Below, piece after piece: positions 23,401-36,215 of a DNA stretch of 64,000 nucleotides; within the stretch, counting starts at the first letter, position 1; every line of letters begins with the position of its first letter. Below the pieces are notes generated by a model, which was not told where the DNA came from, did no database searches, and saw nothing but the letters and a program-made list of their open reading frames with translations. A program made the position numbers and the translations under genes. Source of the DNA: Nepenthes gracilis (lineage: Eukaryota > Streptophyta > Magnoliopsida > Caryophyllales > Nepenthaceae). The stretch spans positions 24,224,519-24,288,518 of the forward strand of contig BSYO01000005.1 of assembly GCA_033239525.1 (NCBI GenBank), written 5' to 3'.

Positions 23401-24229
23401 ATTACAACTATATTTTATTTTATGTGGTTCTGTATTTATTTGACAAAGTTTATGATATCAAATTATTCAGTGAGTATTTTATTTTATTTCTCTATATTTT
23501 ATTTGCCAGTCTAAATTTTAGGCCTATTTGTAATTGTGTGAAAGGAAGGATTTTTGCTCTCATTTTTACTCACATGAAATATGACCAGAGGCATGATAGT
23601 TTGGAGATCTCTTATTTAAATACTGCTTATATTTTTATTTACTAGCCTACAAACTTGCGGATAGCTAATGTATGACTTATGCATGTGACGTGCTTGTGCC
23701 AAGAAAAGTTTGATTAATCAAAAATCTTTTCAAAATCATGAAGTATTTGAATAATTCTAACTCAATAAATCTAATAAAAATGTTAGATAGACACGCATAT
23801 GATATTAATTGACTGGAGGATCTAATGTACATACTTATTAATTGGCGACTTAAAGTCCAAAAATTTTCTATAAACAAGTTATTAAGTGTTCGTACATCAT
23901 ACCATTTGTTCTTGACATTTTTATAATTTATTTTTTGTTATATACATATAAATAGTAATTATTTATATTTGATAATAAAGAATTATAATTATTTATAATT
24001 TTTACGTGTATTAAGTTATAATTGTTAACTAAGACTTTCACGTAAAAACACATTCTCCCCTGTAGGTCTTTATGAACATTGCTTCTTCTCATGGTTTCAA
24101 AGAACTATGGCTTTAGTTTAACGTTGACATCCACCTCACTTATTATTTGTAAAATGACTAGACATATTTTTCTTAATGTGATATCTCTCAAAATAATTCA
24201 AAGAATTAGATTGATATGGCCAAAATTTA
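23401..24229. other. AT-rich intergenic DNA, no gene
   Basis: Open frames at 23424-23645, 23677-23877 and 24079-24276 are hydrophobic low-complexity translations of AT-rich DNA. No gene is supported. Confidence 0.55.
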
Positions 24230-24640
24230 AAATAATTATTTTATTAAAAGTGTTGTTATTATATATGGTAATATGACAAATGTTGGTGAAGTGGTGAATT
24301 TCATTCAAAACTCCACTCTCAACAATCAAGTCTTAAAAAGAATGAATTAGAAGATAAAATTTTAATTAAGGACAAGCCACCCTAAATTATATCACTCATA
24401 TCTCAGGCTATATGTCTTAGCCTGCTCAAGAAGAATGAAAATATAAGAGATTAATTATCTAATTTAATAATTAAAATTGTCCTAAATTTTTATATAAATT
24501 TAGGGTAATTTATTAAATTAAGCACACCATATTTTATTATCAATTTGTATTTTATAGTTTTCTTAAAACTCAAAATATAATTTGGTAAATTCTAAATATT
24601 GTTTCTTATTCTCAATTATCAACTTGCCACTTATAGAGAA
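24230..24640 (+). repeat. Left LTR of an internally deleted Gypsy element
   Basis: Matches 25826-26220 in order: aaaataattattttatt; ataacatgac-like/gacaaatgt.g; cattcaaaact.cact; caa.caagtc; ttaattaaggacaag.caccct; cctaaatttttata.a..tagggta.tttattaa; tattttatagttttctta; ttct.aattatcaactt. A third, inverted relative lies at about 50100-50400. Confidence 0.7.
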
Positions 24641-25850
24641 GTATATGGCCGGTTCGATTAAATCATTTTTGTTTCTTAATGGTAATCTATTTAAAGGAAA
24701 TAAACCTTTTTTTCTTAATGATCCTTAAGAGATGCTATCTTACAATAAATTTATGCTAGCAAATTAGAAGACACATCGGTCAAGACAACACTCTAGCACT
24801 TATATAAGAGAGATTCTTTTAGCCAAAAATAATTCGAGATGTCAAGCAGTTTATCAACTAATGCCAAAAATGTCATATGGCTTAAACTTATGGCTAAAAC
24901 ATTACATCTCTCTCAACTGTCATGGCTTCTTAGGAATATGCAAATATTAATTTTGTGCTCATGCTACCACTGATACCATGAAACAAAGAATCTATCATGG
25001 TGTTAGTTGATTAGTTTTTCAAAATGGCATACTTTACTCCATGTAACTGAATGACCGATATTTCAAATATTGCCAATTTTTACTTTTAAAAGATAATGGA
25101 GTTTCATGGGGTTCTGAAAACAATTACTTTGAATAGAAACTCCAAATTCATAAGATATTTATGGCACATATATTTTGAAAAAAATAGGTACTCAATTTGA
25201 ATTCAATATAACCTTTCATTCGTAAATGAAAAGACAAATAGAGGTTATTAATTGGAGCATTAAAAATTTATTAAGAAGCCTTGTTAGAAAGAATATCTAA
25301 TTATGAGACTTGGCACTTGCACATGCCAAGTTTGCCTATAACCGATCCCAAAATCAATCCATGGAAAAAATTTTATTTGAGATGGTTTACGGCAATAATC
25401 CTATTATCCCGTTTAATCTTACTCCAATCTTGTGGCTGCCAGCATTAAATGAAGATGCCAAAGTCTAAACCCAATAAATTAAGAAGGCGCATTTTGATGT
25501 CTAAGAACACGTAACCAATTAAATGGATAAATATAAAAATCAAGCAGACAAGTATGGGTAGTTACAAAAATTCAATGAAGATGATCTAATATAGGTCTAC
25601 TTATAAAAGAAGCGGTTTCCTTTAGAAAATTTTCTAATCTCCATTACGCATAGATGAGTCATTCAATGTTCTTGAGAAAACTAGCAACAATGCATATGAA
25701 TTAGAGCTCTTAATAAAATATAACGCACCTCTAACTTTTACAGATGCCAAACTCTAATCGTATTTTAAATAAACCAACCCGAGGATGAGTTTTTTCCAAG
25801 CGAAGAGAACGACACGGTCCTAATTGAAAATAATTATTTTATTGATGATA
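24641..25850 (+). pseudogene. Gypsy pol 3' relic (end of RNase H region, integrase)
   Basis: Translated across frames, the order fits a Ty3/Gypsy integrase region: FLFLNGNLFKGNKP (about 24666-24710); a zinc-finger region ending RFFWPK..RDVKQFI..CQKCHMA (about 24813-24880); ESIMVLVD.FFKMAYFTPC (about 24989-25040), which holds a core Asp; NRNSKFI (25134); a TNRGY-like piece (25233); FAYNRSQ (25331-25350); FEMVYG (about 25375). A charged tail PEDEFFPSEEND (about 25779-25815) resembles the end of such polyproteins. Stops and frameshifts are frequent. gag, protease and RT are absent, so the left LTR is joined directly to the 3' half of pol. Confidence 0.7.
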
Positions 25851-26220
25851 TAATTACTATCTATGATAACATAACAAATGTGAGTTATTTGACAAGTAGC
25901 ATTTAAAACTTTTCCATCAACCACCAAGTCCAAGGAATTGAAAGATGAAACCTTAATTAAGAATAAGTTACCCTAGATTACTTTACCTATACCTCAGACA
26001 ACCTTCCCTGGTGAACTCAACATGATTTAAAATAGAATGAATTAATTGTCTAAATTAATTAACTATATTGTCCAAAATTTTTATAAAGTATGGGTAGTTT
26101 ATTTAATTAGGTACTATATAAATTATTATCATTTTATATTCTAGAGTTTTCTTATATCTCTAAGTTTGATTTAGTAGATTCCAAATTTTATTTCTTAATT
26201 TCAATTGTTAACTTATCTTC
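25826..26220 (+). repeat. Right LTR of the internally deleted Gypsy element
   Basis: Right partner of 24230-24640, following the end of the pol relic. The divergence between the two copies is large, so the element is old. Confidence 0.7.
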
Positions 26221-27700
26221 TGTTGAATTAATTCAGATTTTTCTTATTCATCTTCTTTCAAAACTCTTCTTCCCAGTCCAAATGGTTTCAAAGACTGATG
26301 ATTTTCAATTCAATAATTGATGAAATTTATAAAATCTAAAAGGAGCAACAAACATGTCTTCAAGAATATTAACTAGGTTTATTGTGAACTTGAACAATTT
26401 GTTTGTAAGGTTAAAAATTTGATAAAAGTTGATGAGATTAATATAAAGGTGAAGTACATAGAAAGCGGTCCAGAAAAAACTAAGTCACAACTTCTCATAT
26501 TTTCCAACTATGCTAAAAAATTTGATCTCACACTTGGTCTTGGGAATGAAGTTTCAAACAATAATGGGCTTCGTTTCATGAAAAGTTGGTTTCATGTAAA
26601 GTGGCACCAAAGTGACCAGCTTTGCTAAAACTGTATTCATGCCTGCAACTTCCAACAGCAAAGGTAAAGAAGCGGGAAGTTCTCAAGGTGAAGGAAATCA
26701 AAATGAAACACTCAAATGCGTTTTTTTTTTTATAAGAACCCAACCAATGTTACATTCCTACAACACGAACCCTGTCGAGCGATTCTGTTATTTCTTCTTT
26801 GATCAATCATCCTACCACCTTTATTAGTGTTAGGAATATATTTCTTTTTTGATTTGCGTCTAATCTTTATGTGAGTATATTTTGTCAAGAATACCCATAC
26901 TTAATATATACTTGAGGCATGCATGAATGGACGTTAACTAAAATACCTGTTTCGGATGTATAGCCAAGAGGTGTACGTACGTTAGGGCTTGGCATTCCTA
27001 CTTATGCCTTTACACCTAATATTTGCCTATTCACTTAATGCGCGTTAGGACTTTATTTTTCTAAACAACTACGTGTTTTTAACCTGTTTTTAACCCTTTT
27101 TATATATGCCTCTATTTCATTCATTATTGATAGATAGAAAGTAAAAAAAAACAGCTACAATATTAAAGTTCTCATTGTTCAATGTAAAAAAATTTCTTTT
27201 ATTTGAGAAAAACAAAACTATATTTTTAAATAAATTATCAAGATTTTTTCACCTTACTATTTTTTTTCTCACCCAATGTGTCTAGTTTCATTATTACAAG
27301 TAAATTCAAAGAATTTTCGGTAAGGGGTCACACATCAAAAATAAATTGGTTAAAATTTAGTATATATATATTACCCAAATTATAAGTTGACTTTTATATT
27401 ATATTACTTTCATTGGTTAAAAAATTCAGAGAATTTTACTTAATAATTATTGATTATTAAGATTTTTTTCATCATCAAAACCTGTAGCTTATTTTTCTTT
27501 ACTATTTCAAATTTATTTTCATGTGATACTTTTTTGTAAAAATTAATATACATCTAATAAAAAATATATTTTATATGTATTATATATTCATGTATACTTT
27601 ATTTTCACGTATTTACTGAATCTAAATGAATTAATATTAAGGATCCCCTAGTCCACTCAAATGGCACATCTTTTATCATATTGAAAATTTGAGTGCCTAG
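26221..27700. other. Intergenic DNA, no supported gene
   Basis: Frames of about 70 codons at 26419-26628 and 26612-26827 are not recognised. The second contains a 10-base T run and is unlikely to be coding. The rest is AT-rich. Confidence 0.5.
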
Positions 27701-28320
27701 CTGTATGTAATATCATGGGCATTATTATTCTTCCTGCATCTTACACGACTACATTTCCTTTGGCTAGGACTATGTTACTCTTGGCTTTACTCTGATGTGA
27801 TTCTATTGATCTCGTTTTTCATCTTTGTAAGGTCTCCCGTGACAGTCGTAAGAGATGCAACTTTCCTGCTAATTATCTAATTCAACATTTAGTATCTGTG
27901 TAAGAATTTTTCCCCATCCCATGCCTCATACAAAGCCCGGGAAACCACACATTACACTCTTACAAAGGTGCACAAGTTCACTATGTATAGAAGACTTCTG
28001 CTTCTTTCTGATCCCCTAGGTGATGACAATCCTCCTACTCTTCCTCCTGCACTTATTTGCTCCCTCTCTCTGTCTTATCAGGTGCCTTCTACATTTCCTA
28101 TAAACCAATTATACATGATTCTTCAGCAACAGGCTGAGCTAATGGTTGGTATGTGGAGCCTAGATTCTCGGGTGACCACAGCTTATAGTCGATACAGCCT
28201 TATTACGAACATCTACAGTTCAAGCAGGAGTTTCATTTGGCCCCAGAAGGATTTTATTTGAGAAAATTTATGGATTCCAGACATGTGACTCGCATGTAAA
28301 TTTTGGGTGATGTGCTGTAG
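27701..28320 (+). pseudogene. Plant transposon-associated protein relic
   Basis: Broken frames read LLLALL.CDSIDLVFHLC, SRDSRKRCNFPANYLIQHL (about 27840-27893) and, in the 97-codon frame at 27968-28261, QQQAELMVGMWSLDSRV. This pattern (a KCNFP-like core, then a helical tail with E-L-M) resembles the 'putative plant transposon protein' group common in eudicot genomes. I rely on memory of the pattern only, and internal stops rule out an intact gene. Confidence 0.35.
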
Positions 28321-29151
28321 GTGAAGTGAGTTTCATAGATCCACTCAGGAGAATAAGATAGTGTCAGGATAGCTGTCATTGTTCTTATCTAAGGGGGGCC
28401 TAAATAGTCTTCCGTATCATGTTAGTGGACCAGGAGGTACAATGTGTCTATTCTTAATCTATATGTTTACACTTTTTATGTAATGAATTTTTAATTAACA
28501 ATTGAAAGTTTTGATAATTTTATTTACAAACAAGTCATTTAAAAGTTTATTTTATCATTATATCATGTATTTTCTATTTTTGATAGCTTGTTTTATGTTA
28601 AATGTATATAAATAATGATTATTCATATTTAAATATTTAGATGCGTAATTTTTGTGTGTATTAAGTTATAATTTTTATTTTATAATTGCACATAAAATTA
28701 CTTATTCATCTTTTTTTGGTGTTCATGTACCTAAAACTCTTCATAGGAATTTTTCTAAACAAGAGAAATTAGATATAATAAATTAATAATTAAGCTAAAA
28801 TTTTTCAAAGACTATTAAAGATTTTATAATCCATATTAAATATAATTACTCATCCTTGTGATTCACTTGTTTTTTTTAGATTAATTTAATTTTTTATAAT
28901 TTTCTCACCAAATATAATAAAATAATTTTTTAAATTTATTTTATTAAAAATGACAAACCAATAAAAATAGTCATATTTTTTATACTTTAAAAATATCACT
29001 TTATATATTAACCCCATAAAAAATTCTTAGCATGTCCCGATAATTAACACCTCAGAAAAAGAATATTATACACTCAGTCAAGAAATCCCTGTTTTAAATT
29101 AAAATGGCAATGATCTTAGGTAGAACTTGTTGGAGCTCCATAATGTTTACG
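28321..29151. other. AT-rich intergenic DNA, no gene
   Basis: No ORF or RNA gene is supported. Confidence 0.6.
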
Positions 29152-29209
29152 TGCACAGGCAACGATAAATCAATATAATCTGCACAGGCAACGATAAATC
29201 AATATAATC
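29152..29209. repeat. Perfect 29-bp tandem duplication
   Basis: tgcacaggcaacgataaatc plus aatataatc occurs twice in a row (29152-29180 and 29181-29209) without a mismatch, so the duplication is recent. Confidence 0.95.
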
Positions 29210-29219
29210 TTTCCATGCT

Positions 29220-29510
29220 TCTCTTTCTTAATCATCTTCAATTCCTTTTCAAAACAGGGGGAAAAAAAATGGAGAAAATCTGTGAAATATCGTAAATATC
29301 GTGCCAGTGCTCTGTTTCATGTAGACATGACGTAAAGCGAAAGACAAAAGAGAAAAGCTTTGCTTGCATTGAATGGCATCTCTTCCTTCATCTCTTCCTT
29401 CCACGTTCACCTATACAGCAATGACGTGCTCCTCCTTTACTCTGCGATCATATTCTTACGCTGGTGTGACGGATTCGGCTACCCAGTGGCCTAAAACCCT
29501 AACCCTAACA
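29220..29510. other. Unassigned low-AT island with ACGT motifs and a telomere-like box
   Basis: A 290-bp patch less AT-rich than its surroundings. It contains catgacgtaaag (29326), caatgacgtgct (29420) and tgtgacgg (29465), which resemble bZIP-type sites, and aaaccctaaccctaaca (29494-29509), a telobox-like motif found in plant promoters. No gene follows on either strand, so it may be a displaced promoter fragment or repeat. Confidence 0.3.
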
Positions 29511-31180
29511 CACTTCTGATTTTTCTGACAGAGTAAATATTAATTGATTAAAATATTATAATTCCCAATAACCGAAAAGAAATTCTCGATAAGCATCACA
29601 TGCGAATTGATCCGGTATTATTTAAAAGATCATTTACAGCCAATATACATAGATTTTGATTTTTTGTCAAACAAAATCAAATCATTCGGTTCATATTAAA
29701 AGTTGTTATTTATTCTGTTATTATTTATTCAAAATCAATAAACGATAATTACAATAAACTTTCCATATTTTCTTCAAATTAAAATAAAAAATATAAGACA
29801 TAATATGAAAATATGTGGTTGGGTTGTTTTGATGATCGTTTTTATAAAATATTATCAAAGATAGTAAGCATGTGTTAAGCCAGCTTCTGTAATTTTTGGC
29901 CAAAGCTTTGATGAATGCTGTACTTTTTTAATCACCACTTCTAAATCTTCAGTATCAACGTGGTTATGTTCAGTACATGTTCGAAATTGGCTTAAACATG
30001 GCAATGTAATACCAGTCCAACTTGATATGTGATTGATATCGGCTTGAACATTTCAATGATATATTGGGGTTGGCTTATAGCTGGCTCAATCATTATAGCA
30101 GCATCATTACTTTATGTGTGGTGCGTGAAATTGACTTGAGTGACTGACAAAACATGCAGTGAGACAGCCAAACATTAGGGAATTTACCATTCCATGATGA
30201 ATTATTCTTCTGGCTTGATAAATTCTCTTACCCATATCACTTTATAAAAAATGACTAGAGCCTATTGGCTTTTAGATTTTTATCTATGCTAAGGACTTAT
30301 CAACTATTTCTTTTAAAAAATTTTATTGAGAGAAAGTTAAAGAGTTTTAATTTTATTGTACATATACATGCAAATTTGAGATTAGTAGTTGTGATGTAGT
30401 GAATATGTAAATTATTTTTTTTATATAGTAAATTTTTAATTGATGACTTATCATTTGAAAAATATTTTTGAATAATTAGTTCATGAGTTTTATTTTTGTT
30501 AATAAAATAATGAATGTTTATATTTATTTTGTTAAATATATGAATTTGTATGATTATTTTATCTCTGCAAACTTAAATTCTTCTAAATATATTAAATCTT
30601 TTGTCATAATTTTTTATTCTATAGGGCATACACCTACCTACCCCTATTTATGTTACAATCTTATCTTGCCAGCCTGAGTACATGTGCCTCTTAAATTTGT
30701 GTTTGAATATAGTAACTGAAAAGTTAAAATTCTCGTAACTCTAACTCTCAGAGATCTTAAAAAATAATAATAATAATTCAAAAAATAATCTATTTGTCTG
30801 ACACTTTTATAACGTTTTTTTAAAATGAATATAAGTAAAAAATAAGTACACAAATAATGAGAAAAATAGATAGATATTTGATTAGACGGACCATAATCGA
30901 ATCGAATGCGTAGCCCCACTGTGAATAATTAGCTAAGTGGGGAAGGGAATGTACCACGGAGACAAAATTATTTAAAATTTGTTTTATGATATAAAATTTA
31001 ATAGAGAAATATACAGATATAGTATTTAGATTGATTAAAGTTTATAAATTATGGCTACATTAATATTACAGTCTCAACAAAACATTAAATCACAAATAGG
31101 TAAAATCATACCTTTTTATTAGAGTCATTTTTTTAAATTGGCATATTCCGTTATCATATGTACTATTATATCATTGTCGA
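29511..31180. other. AT-rich intergenic DNA, no gene
   Basis: Frames at 29721-29903, 30483-30677 and 30653-30919 are low-complexity translations. No gene or RNA is supported. Confidence 0.55.
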
Positions 31181-31189
31181 GTTATAGTA

Positions 31190-31870
31190 TTAACATTCAT
31201 CCGTTGTCCGTTCTGACTTTCAGGGATTTTACGCCTGCCGTGTGCTCTCTAGTCGCTCGAGCCCGTCCGAAGCCACACGCCCTCCGTGCGCTCGCTACCC
31301 GCTTGACCCTAAAATCTAAAATGGCCCTCGCTCGCTGTGCGCCACCCCAGCACTTGAGCCTAAAATCCAGAATGGTCCCTGCTCGCTGTGCGCCGCCCCT
31401 CGCTCAAGCGCATGTAAGGTTTCTCTGGAAACCCTCCACGCTCGAGTGCCGATATTACGGGCAAGTTTTTAAATGTGAATTTTGAGCCCTTTATAAATAT
31501 TTGGATTATATTTTTGGAACCCTAGAACTCTTGATAGACCAATTTTCTGCCCCACTTAAAAAGAATCTCATTCATACTTCATTGGTCTTACTTCTTTTAA
31601 GAAAACTAAAAGCTACAACTTTATACTTCATGTTCTAACTAGTTTTCTCTACGTTTTCTCTTTACCTTTTAAATACCTCCATCCATCTACCTTCATTGGA
31701 GACATCGGTGAGCTGAAGAATGAGACTCGATTATGTTCGGCAATTCAAGTGGCTTGAGAGGAAAGATTGACGCAAAGACCAGAAGGTGTTCGGTTCTATT
31801 GCCACGGGCAAATCCAAGAAATTTCTTGGTAATGATCACAAGGCGGGAGTAAGTCGACTGAATTAGCGCA
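31190..31870 (+). mobile_element. LTR-like island related to the solo LTR in the EBS intron
   Basis: From 31481 (tttgagccctttataaatat) it aligns with 57996 onward (tttgggccctctataaatac), sharing the TATA box (31492-31498), gaaaac.aaaag.tacaac, tcatgttctaa..agttttct and aaagattgacg.gaag. Upstream lies a GC-rich U3-like part with a 51-bp tandem duplication (31302-31403). The 115-codon frame at 31138-31485 is a by-product of this GC-rich stretch. Ends are not defined. Confidence 0.6.
31302..31403. repeat. 51-bp tandem duplication inside the LTR-like island
   Basis: Two units start cttgaccctaaaatc (31302) and cttgagcctaaaatc (31353); both continue through gctcgctgtgcgcc.cccc. Confidence 0.85.
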
Positions 31871-32267
31871 TCATTATCACCCTGTCTGTAAGTTGATTTT
31901 CATAGTGCATTACTTCCCTAGTCATTGAAGTCCGAATGATTTTTCTCGATTACCGTGGGTATTGAGTTTTTTCTTCGTCATAAAAAATCTTGTCTTTTTA
32001 TGGTTGTTTATGCTTGGTTATATTTTGTATGCGTGTCCTTCTCTCTGACATTTAAAAATAAATATTATTTACATATATTAAATATTTAATTTTATTACTT
32101 TCGTTATTTTTATCAGGGTTAAAATTTAATTACACAATTTTGGATAAAAAGTCCTTTTTCACTTTTGATTTAAGATGTTTTGGTCCATATATTATTGAAA
32201 AATTTTATAAAAACAAAAATATTCTAAATATATTTTAAATTATTTGTAAGATTTATTTAAAAATATA

Positions 32268-32300
<33 letters not shown>

Positions 32301-35300
32301 AAATAATAAAAATAAATATATAAATAATATATTATTATTACTCTGATAATTGTCTGGGTAGCTCGCATTAGTGATCCTATTATTGGTGTTACGTAAAATA
32401 AGACCAATATTATTTATATTAATATATTGTTTTATATTAAAATTATTAAGAATAAATATATATTATTTTATATTATTTTTTATATTATTTTTTATTTTAA
32501 AATTAATAATTTAATATATTTAAATATATAAATATACGTGTATAGATATTATTTCTTATTATATAATTATACGGACACGAGAAGACAGAAGAACTTTAAT
32601 TGTATTTCAATCATCCAGTCATCTTTCTAAACCTCCTGTTTGTCTTTGAATTATTTATAATAAATATTGATTGATGGGATGGTCAAGCAATCGCCCAGTC
32701 TTCAATGTCTGAGTTTTTTAATTTTCCCCGTACGGTAAATAAAAACTATTATTATTAAAATATTTTCAAATAATCATTATTTATTTATTTTTATATTTAT
32801 CGATTAAAATGTATTAACAAATCAATTATTACCTCATAAAAACTATTATTGATTTATTAACTATAATATTATAATAAAAATCATTAAATATTTGATTTAA
32901 TTATAATTTATTTATTATTTAATCTCTTTAGATATAATATTTTTAATTTTTTATTTTTTAAATTTTAATATATTCTGCGTATAAAAGATATAGATTTTTT
33001 CCTTGTGTGAATGGAATGTATGCTTACAATTCTGTAATTTACCTCAGGATAAATTTTGAAACAAAAAGTTTTAAAAATATTCTCGATGTTTTAGTTTTAA
33101 ATTTAATTTTAATTTTATTTATTAAAAACAAATTTGATATAATAATTAACATTATTTTTCTTCACATTGATTTCAAACCAATATTTTTATTTTTTTTTTT
33201 TTCAATCTTTTTCTAATTGCATAATCTAAGGGTTATTATGATTATATTTTTTTAAGTTAATAATATCTTGTTAAGAGTTGCAAGGCAATGAGAGAAGTAC
33301 TGAATTATATAGAAAACTGTGTAGAAGCATATTATATTATCTTATAGTAAAAAATGACACCCCAATAATATTGTTTGGGAGAGGCTTAAGGTCAGAGAAA
33401 TGAGAGAAAAAGAGGTCCTTTTAATCTCGTGGGCATAGAACGGGGCAAAACGGTTGTTCTGTGCTTATCTTTCTTTATTAATGAGGTGTAATGCTACTTT
33501 ATCGTATTAATTATTTTATAGAACTTAAATAGTCAATGAATAATATTTAAAAATCAAATTTAAAATTATTAAAAAATTATAACTGTTAAATTTATATTCA
33601 ACAGGTTAAATTGATACAAATATCCCACAAATCAAAGGTAAGGCATAGACATTCAAAATAGGTACTTGTAGTCATCAAAATAACGAGTTGGGAGTGTTGA
33701 TAATTGTTCATCTTATATGACAAGTTCTCGCATGTTATTTAATATGAATTTTTTTATGTTAAAAAATATTGGATAAAATAAATAATTTTTTTATAATCAG
33801 TATATTTGTAGATTTTATCTGTAAAGTTTACAATGTAATTTAATATGAATTATGAATATATATAAGTGATAATGATAAAAAAATTTTGAACCCAAATATA
33901 GATATGTTCTATTTTTAGGTCCATTAGTTGCACTGAAATTTTTCATTATAATTTCAAATCTAAAACTTATAATTATTTATTATCTTGTAACCCTCTTCAT
34001 AAAAAGTAAACTGTCTCCTCCTTTACTAGTGATTTATCCTTTCACGGGATTCTCCAAAATTAAAATCTATTATTTTATTATATAATTATTTATTTTTTTT
34101 ATTTTTAATATCTCAAAACCTTGGCCTATGCCATGTTTGGGGCTAAGCTTTCATTAATGGTTTCAGAAACAGCCCAAGTAATTACAGAAAAAAAAAATAT
34201 ATTTCTAATTATAAATAATTTATAAAAAAATAACACTTATATAATTCATAAATAACCCTTTACATGGGTTAATCTAGAATAATTAACGTGAGATCAATTG
34301 ATCACACTAAATAAAAAATAAAAATAAACAAATGATGTATATATTTAATTGTATTAAAAATTGTTCACTAATATTTCTAATTAATATCATAAAATTTAGG
34401 TATCAGTCATTGTAACTCATTCAACCATACAAAACTAGTAAAATTTTGGGTAAAATTTTATTGATTGATTTTTTTTTTTTTTTACTTGTTTGTTTGATAA
34501 GTCTATACACCTGTGTCATTAGCAACAAGTGTATGGTTTGGGTTATTGATAACTATTCATTTACACATACAATTGTTGTAAATGTGTTAGCTTAGTAGAT
34601 ATTATTTGTAATTATAACTTATCATAATATAGATATTATTTAGATGTGGGATTTTATAATTTTTCATTTAGTTGAAATCAGTTTTCGTATAATTGATTGC
34701 GTAAATTATAGGTTTGATTACTTAAATTTATTTTCCTCACAGCTCAATCAATAAAAAATAAGACTGATAATATAAAAAATTTAATTTTCTCAGCCGTGAT
34801 TAAATGGGTTTGCCCATGTTCATTTTCTTCTCAGATAATTTTGAGTCTAAAATAAGTTGAGTCTAATTTTTCTCTAATAAATTAATTTGAATCTAATTTA
34901 TGATAATTATTTTCTTAAGTAAATAAGATGTGCATAAAAAAAACAAAACAAAAAAATTTGTACAAAAACATAACCCCAAGTCCAAAAATAAGGCCTCCCA
35001 GCCGGTTGGCATTAAATTCAACCAAAAATTAAATAATAAACACACAAAATATAAAAATAAATATTAAATATTGGGCCCAAAACTATTAAAAATCAGCTAT
35101 ACTAAATAAATAGGCAATCAAATATCGATAGTCAACAACATTCTAGATTAATTTTATCATAAAAATGTCAGAGGTAGACTAAATTTTATCATAATATGCA
35201 TTAATTTGTTATTAGCTGATAAATACAATATTAAAATATTTTCATAAATTGGTAAAGTCAAATTAAATAAGGTTTTTGTTATGATATTTATAAATAATAA

Positions 35301-36119
35301 ACTCTCATACTTATCACCATAATAATTGAAATTTATCTTTATAACGTAAAAGTCAATGTTAAAATAGCACATTAAATTATATCCCATTCTCTGCCATCTA
35401 TTAATTTTAAAGTAATTTTAACAACTAAAAAGATAATAAAATCTAATATTATAAAATAATATACCCAAGAAGGCTGGATTAAAGCTTACATGACCCCATG
35501 GAGTGAAGACACAGAGACAAATGCACCTCTCTGTTCCCTGCTGCGTACGCGACCTACATGCACGTCTCTCCGGACCACTGCTCAATTCTTGCGGGCGGGG
35601 AGCAACTCTGTTCATTTAATAAATTTATTCTTTAATAATCTTTTCACACTTTTTGTGTACCTTTTTCTTTTCGTTTTTTTGCCTTTCTTTGACTTTTGAG
35701 ACGATGCAAATGGACTATAATATTCAATTTAAGCTTTTTTTTTTTAACATAAAATGAGAGGATATTTTCCAAATGATTTCAAAAATAATTTCTTTGTGAC
35801 GTTATTAATGAGGTGTGAATTTTCATGCTATTTGTAATATATATCTAATTGCTATTTCAATGAATTTTGGTGCATAAAGATTCGAGCAAATGAATTATAT
35901 AATCCCCATAATGATAGTGTTTGATAGAATAATAGTAGTTTAAAAATTTGGGAATGGTAAATAAAATGTGTTTTGCATGATAACATATAGTAAAATGATT
36001 TAATAATAATAATAATAATAAAGTTAATATTCGTATAGAGAAAGAGGATAAACTCACTTTTTATCATACTGTTGGGATCATTTCCGTGTGAAAATCCGTA
36101 GAATTTGATGATTCTCATA
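31871..36119. other. AT-rich intergenic DNA with microsatellites
   Basis: No gene. A (TA)n run lies at 32268-32300 and an (AAT)n run at 36003-36020. A small GC-richer island (35490-35610, cctgctgcgtacgcgacc) has short open frames but no recognisable product. Other frames here are AT-driven Ile/Asn/Phe/Tyr runs. Confidence 0.55.
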
Positions 36120-36215
36120 TTTAAATATATAAAATTTATCATCATAGAATATTATATGTACTTTGATACATACATGCATACATATTTATATTAGATAACA
36201 GTATGATATTATATC
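36120..36215. repeat. 96-bp direct repeat, left copy
   Basis: Nearly identical to 37008-37103 (tttaaatatataaaatttat, catcatagaatatta.atgta, ctttgata.atacatgcata, agataaca.tat.atattatatc). The pair brackets 792 bp. Confidence 0.9.

Noticed and set aside
27968..28261. 97-codon frame as an intact gene
   Set aside because: The flanking similarity to a plant transposon-associated protein continues across stops upstream, so the frame is a fragment.
29494..29509. Interstitial telomere
   Set aside because: Only about two CCCTAA units; better described as a telobox-like motif.
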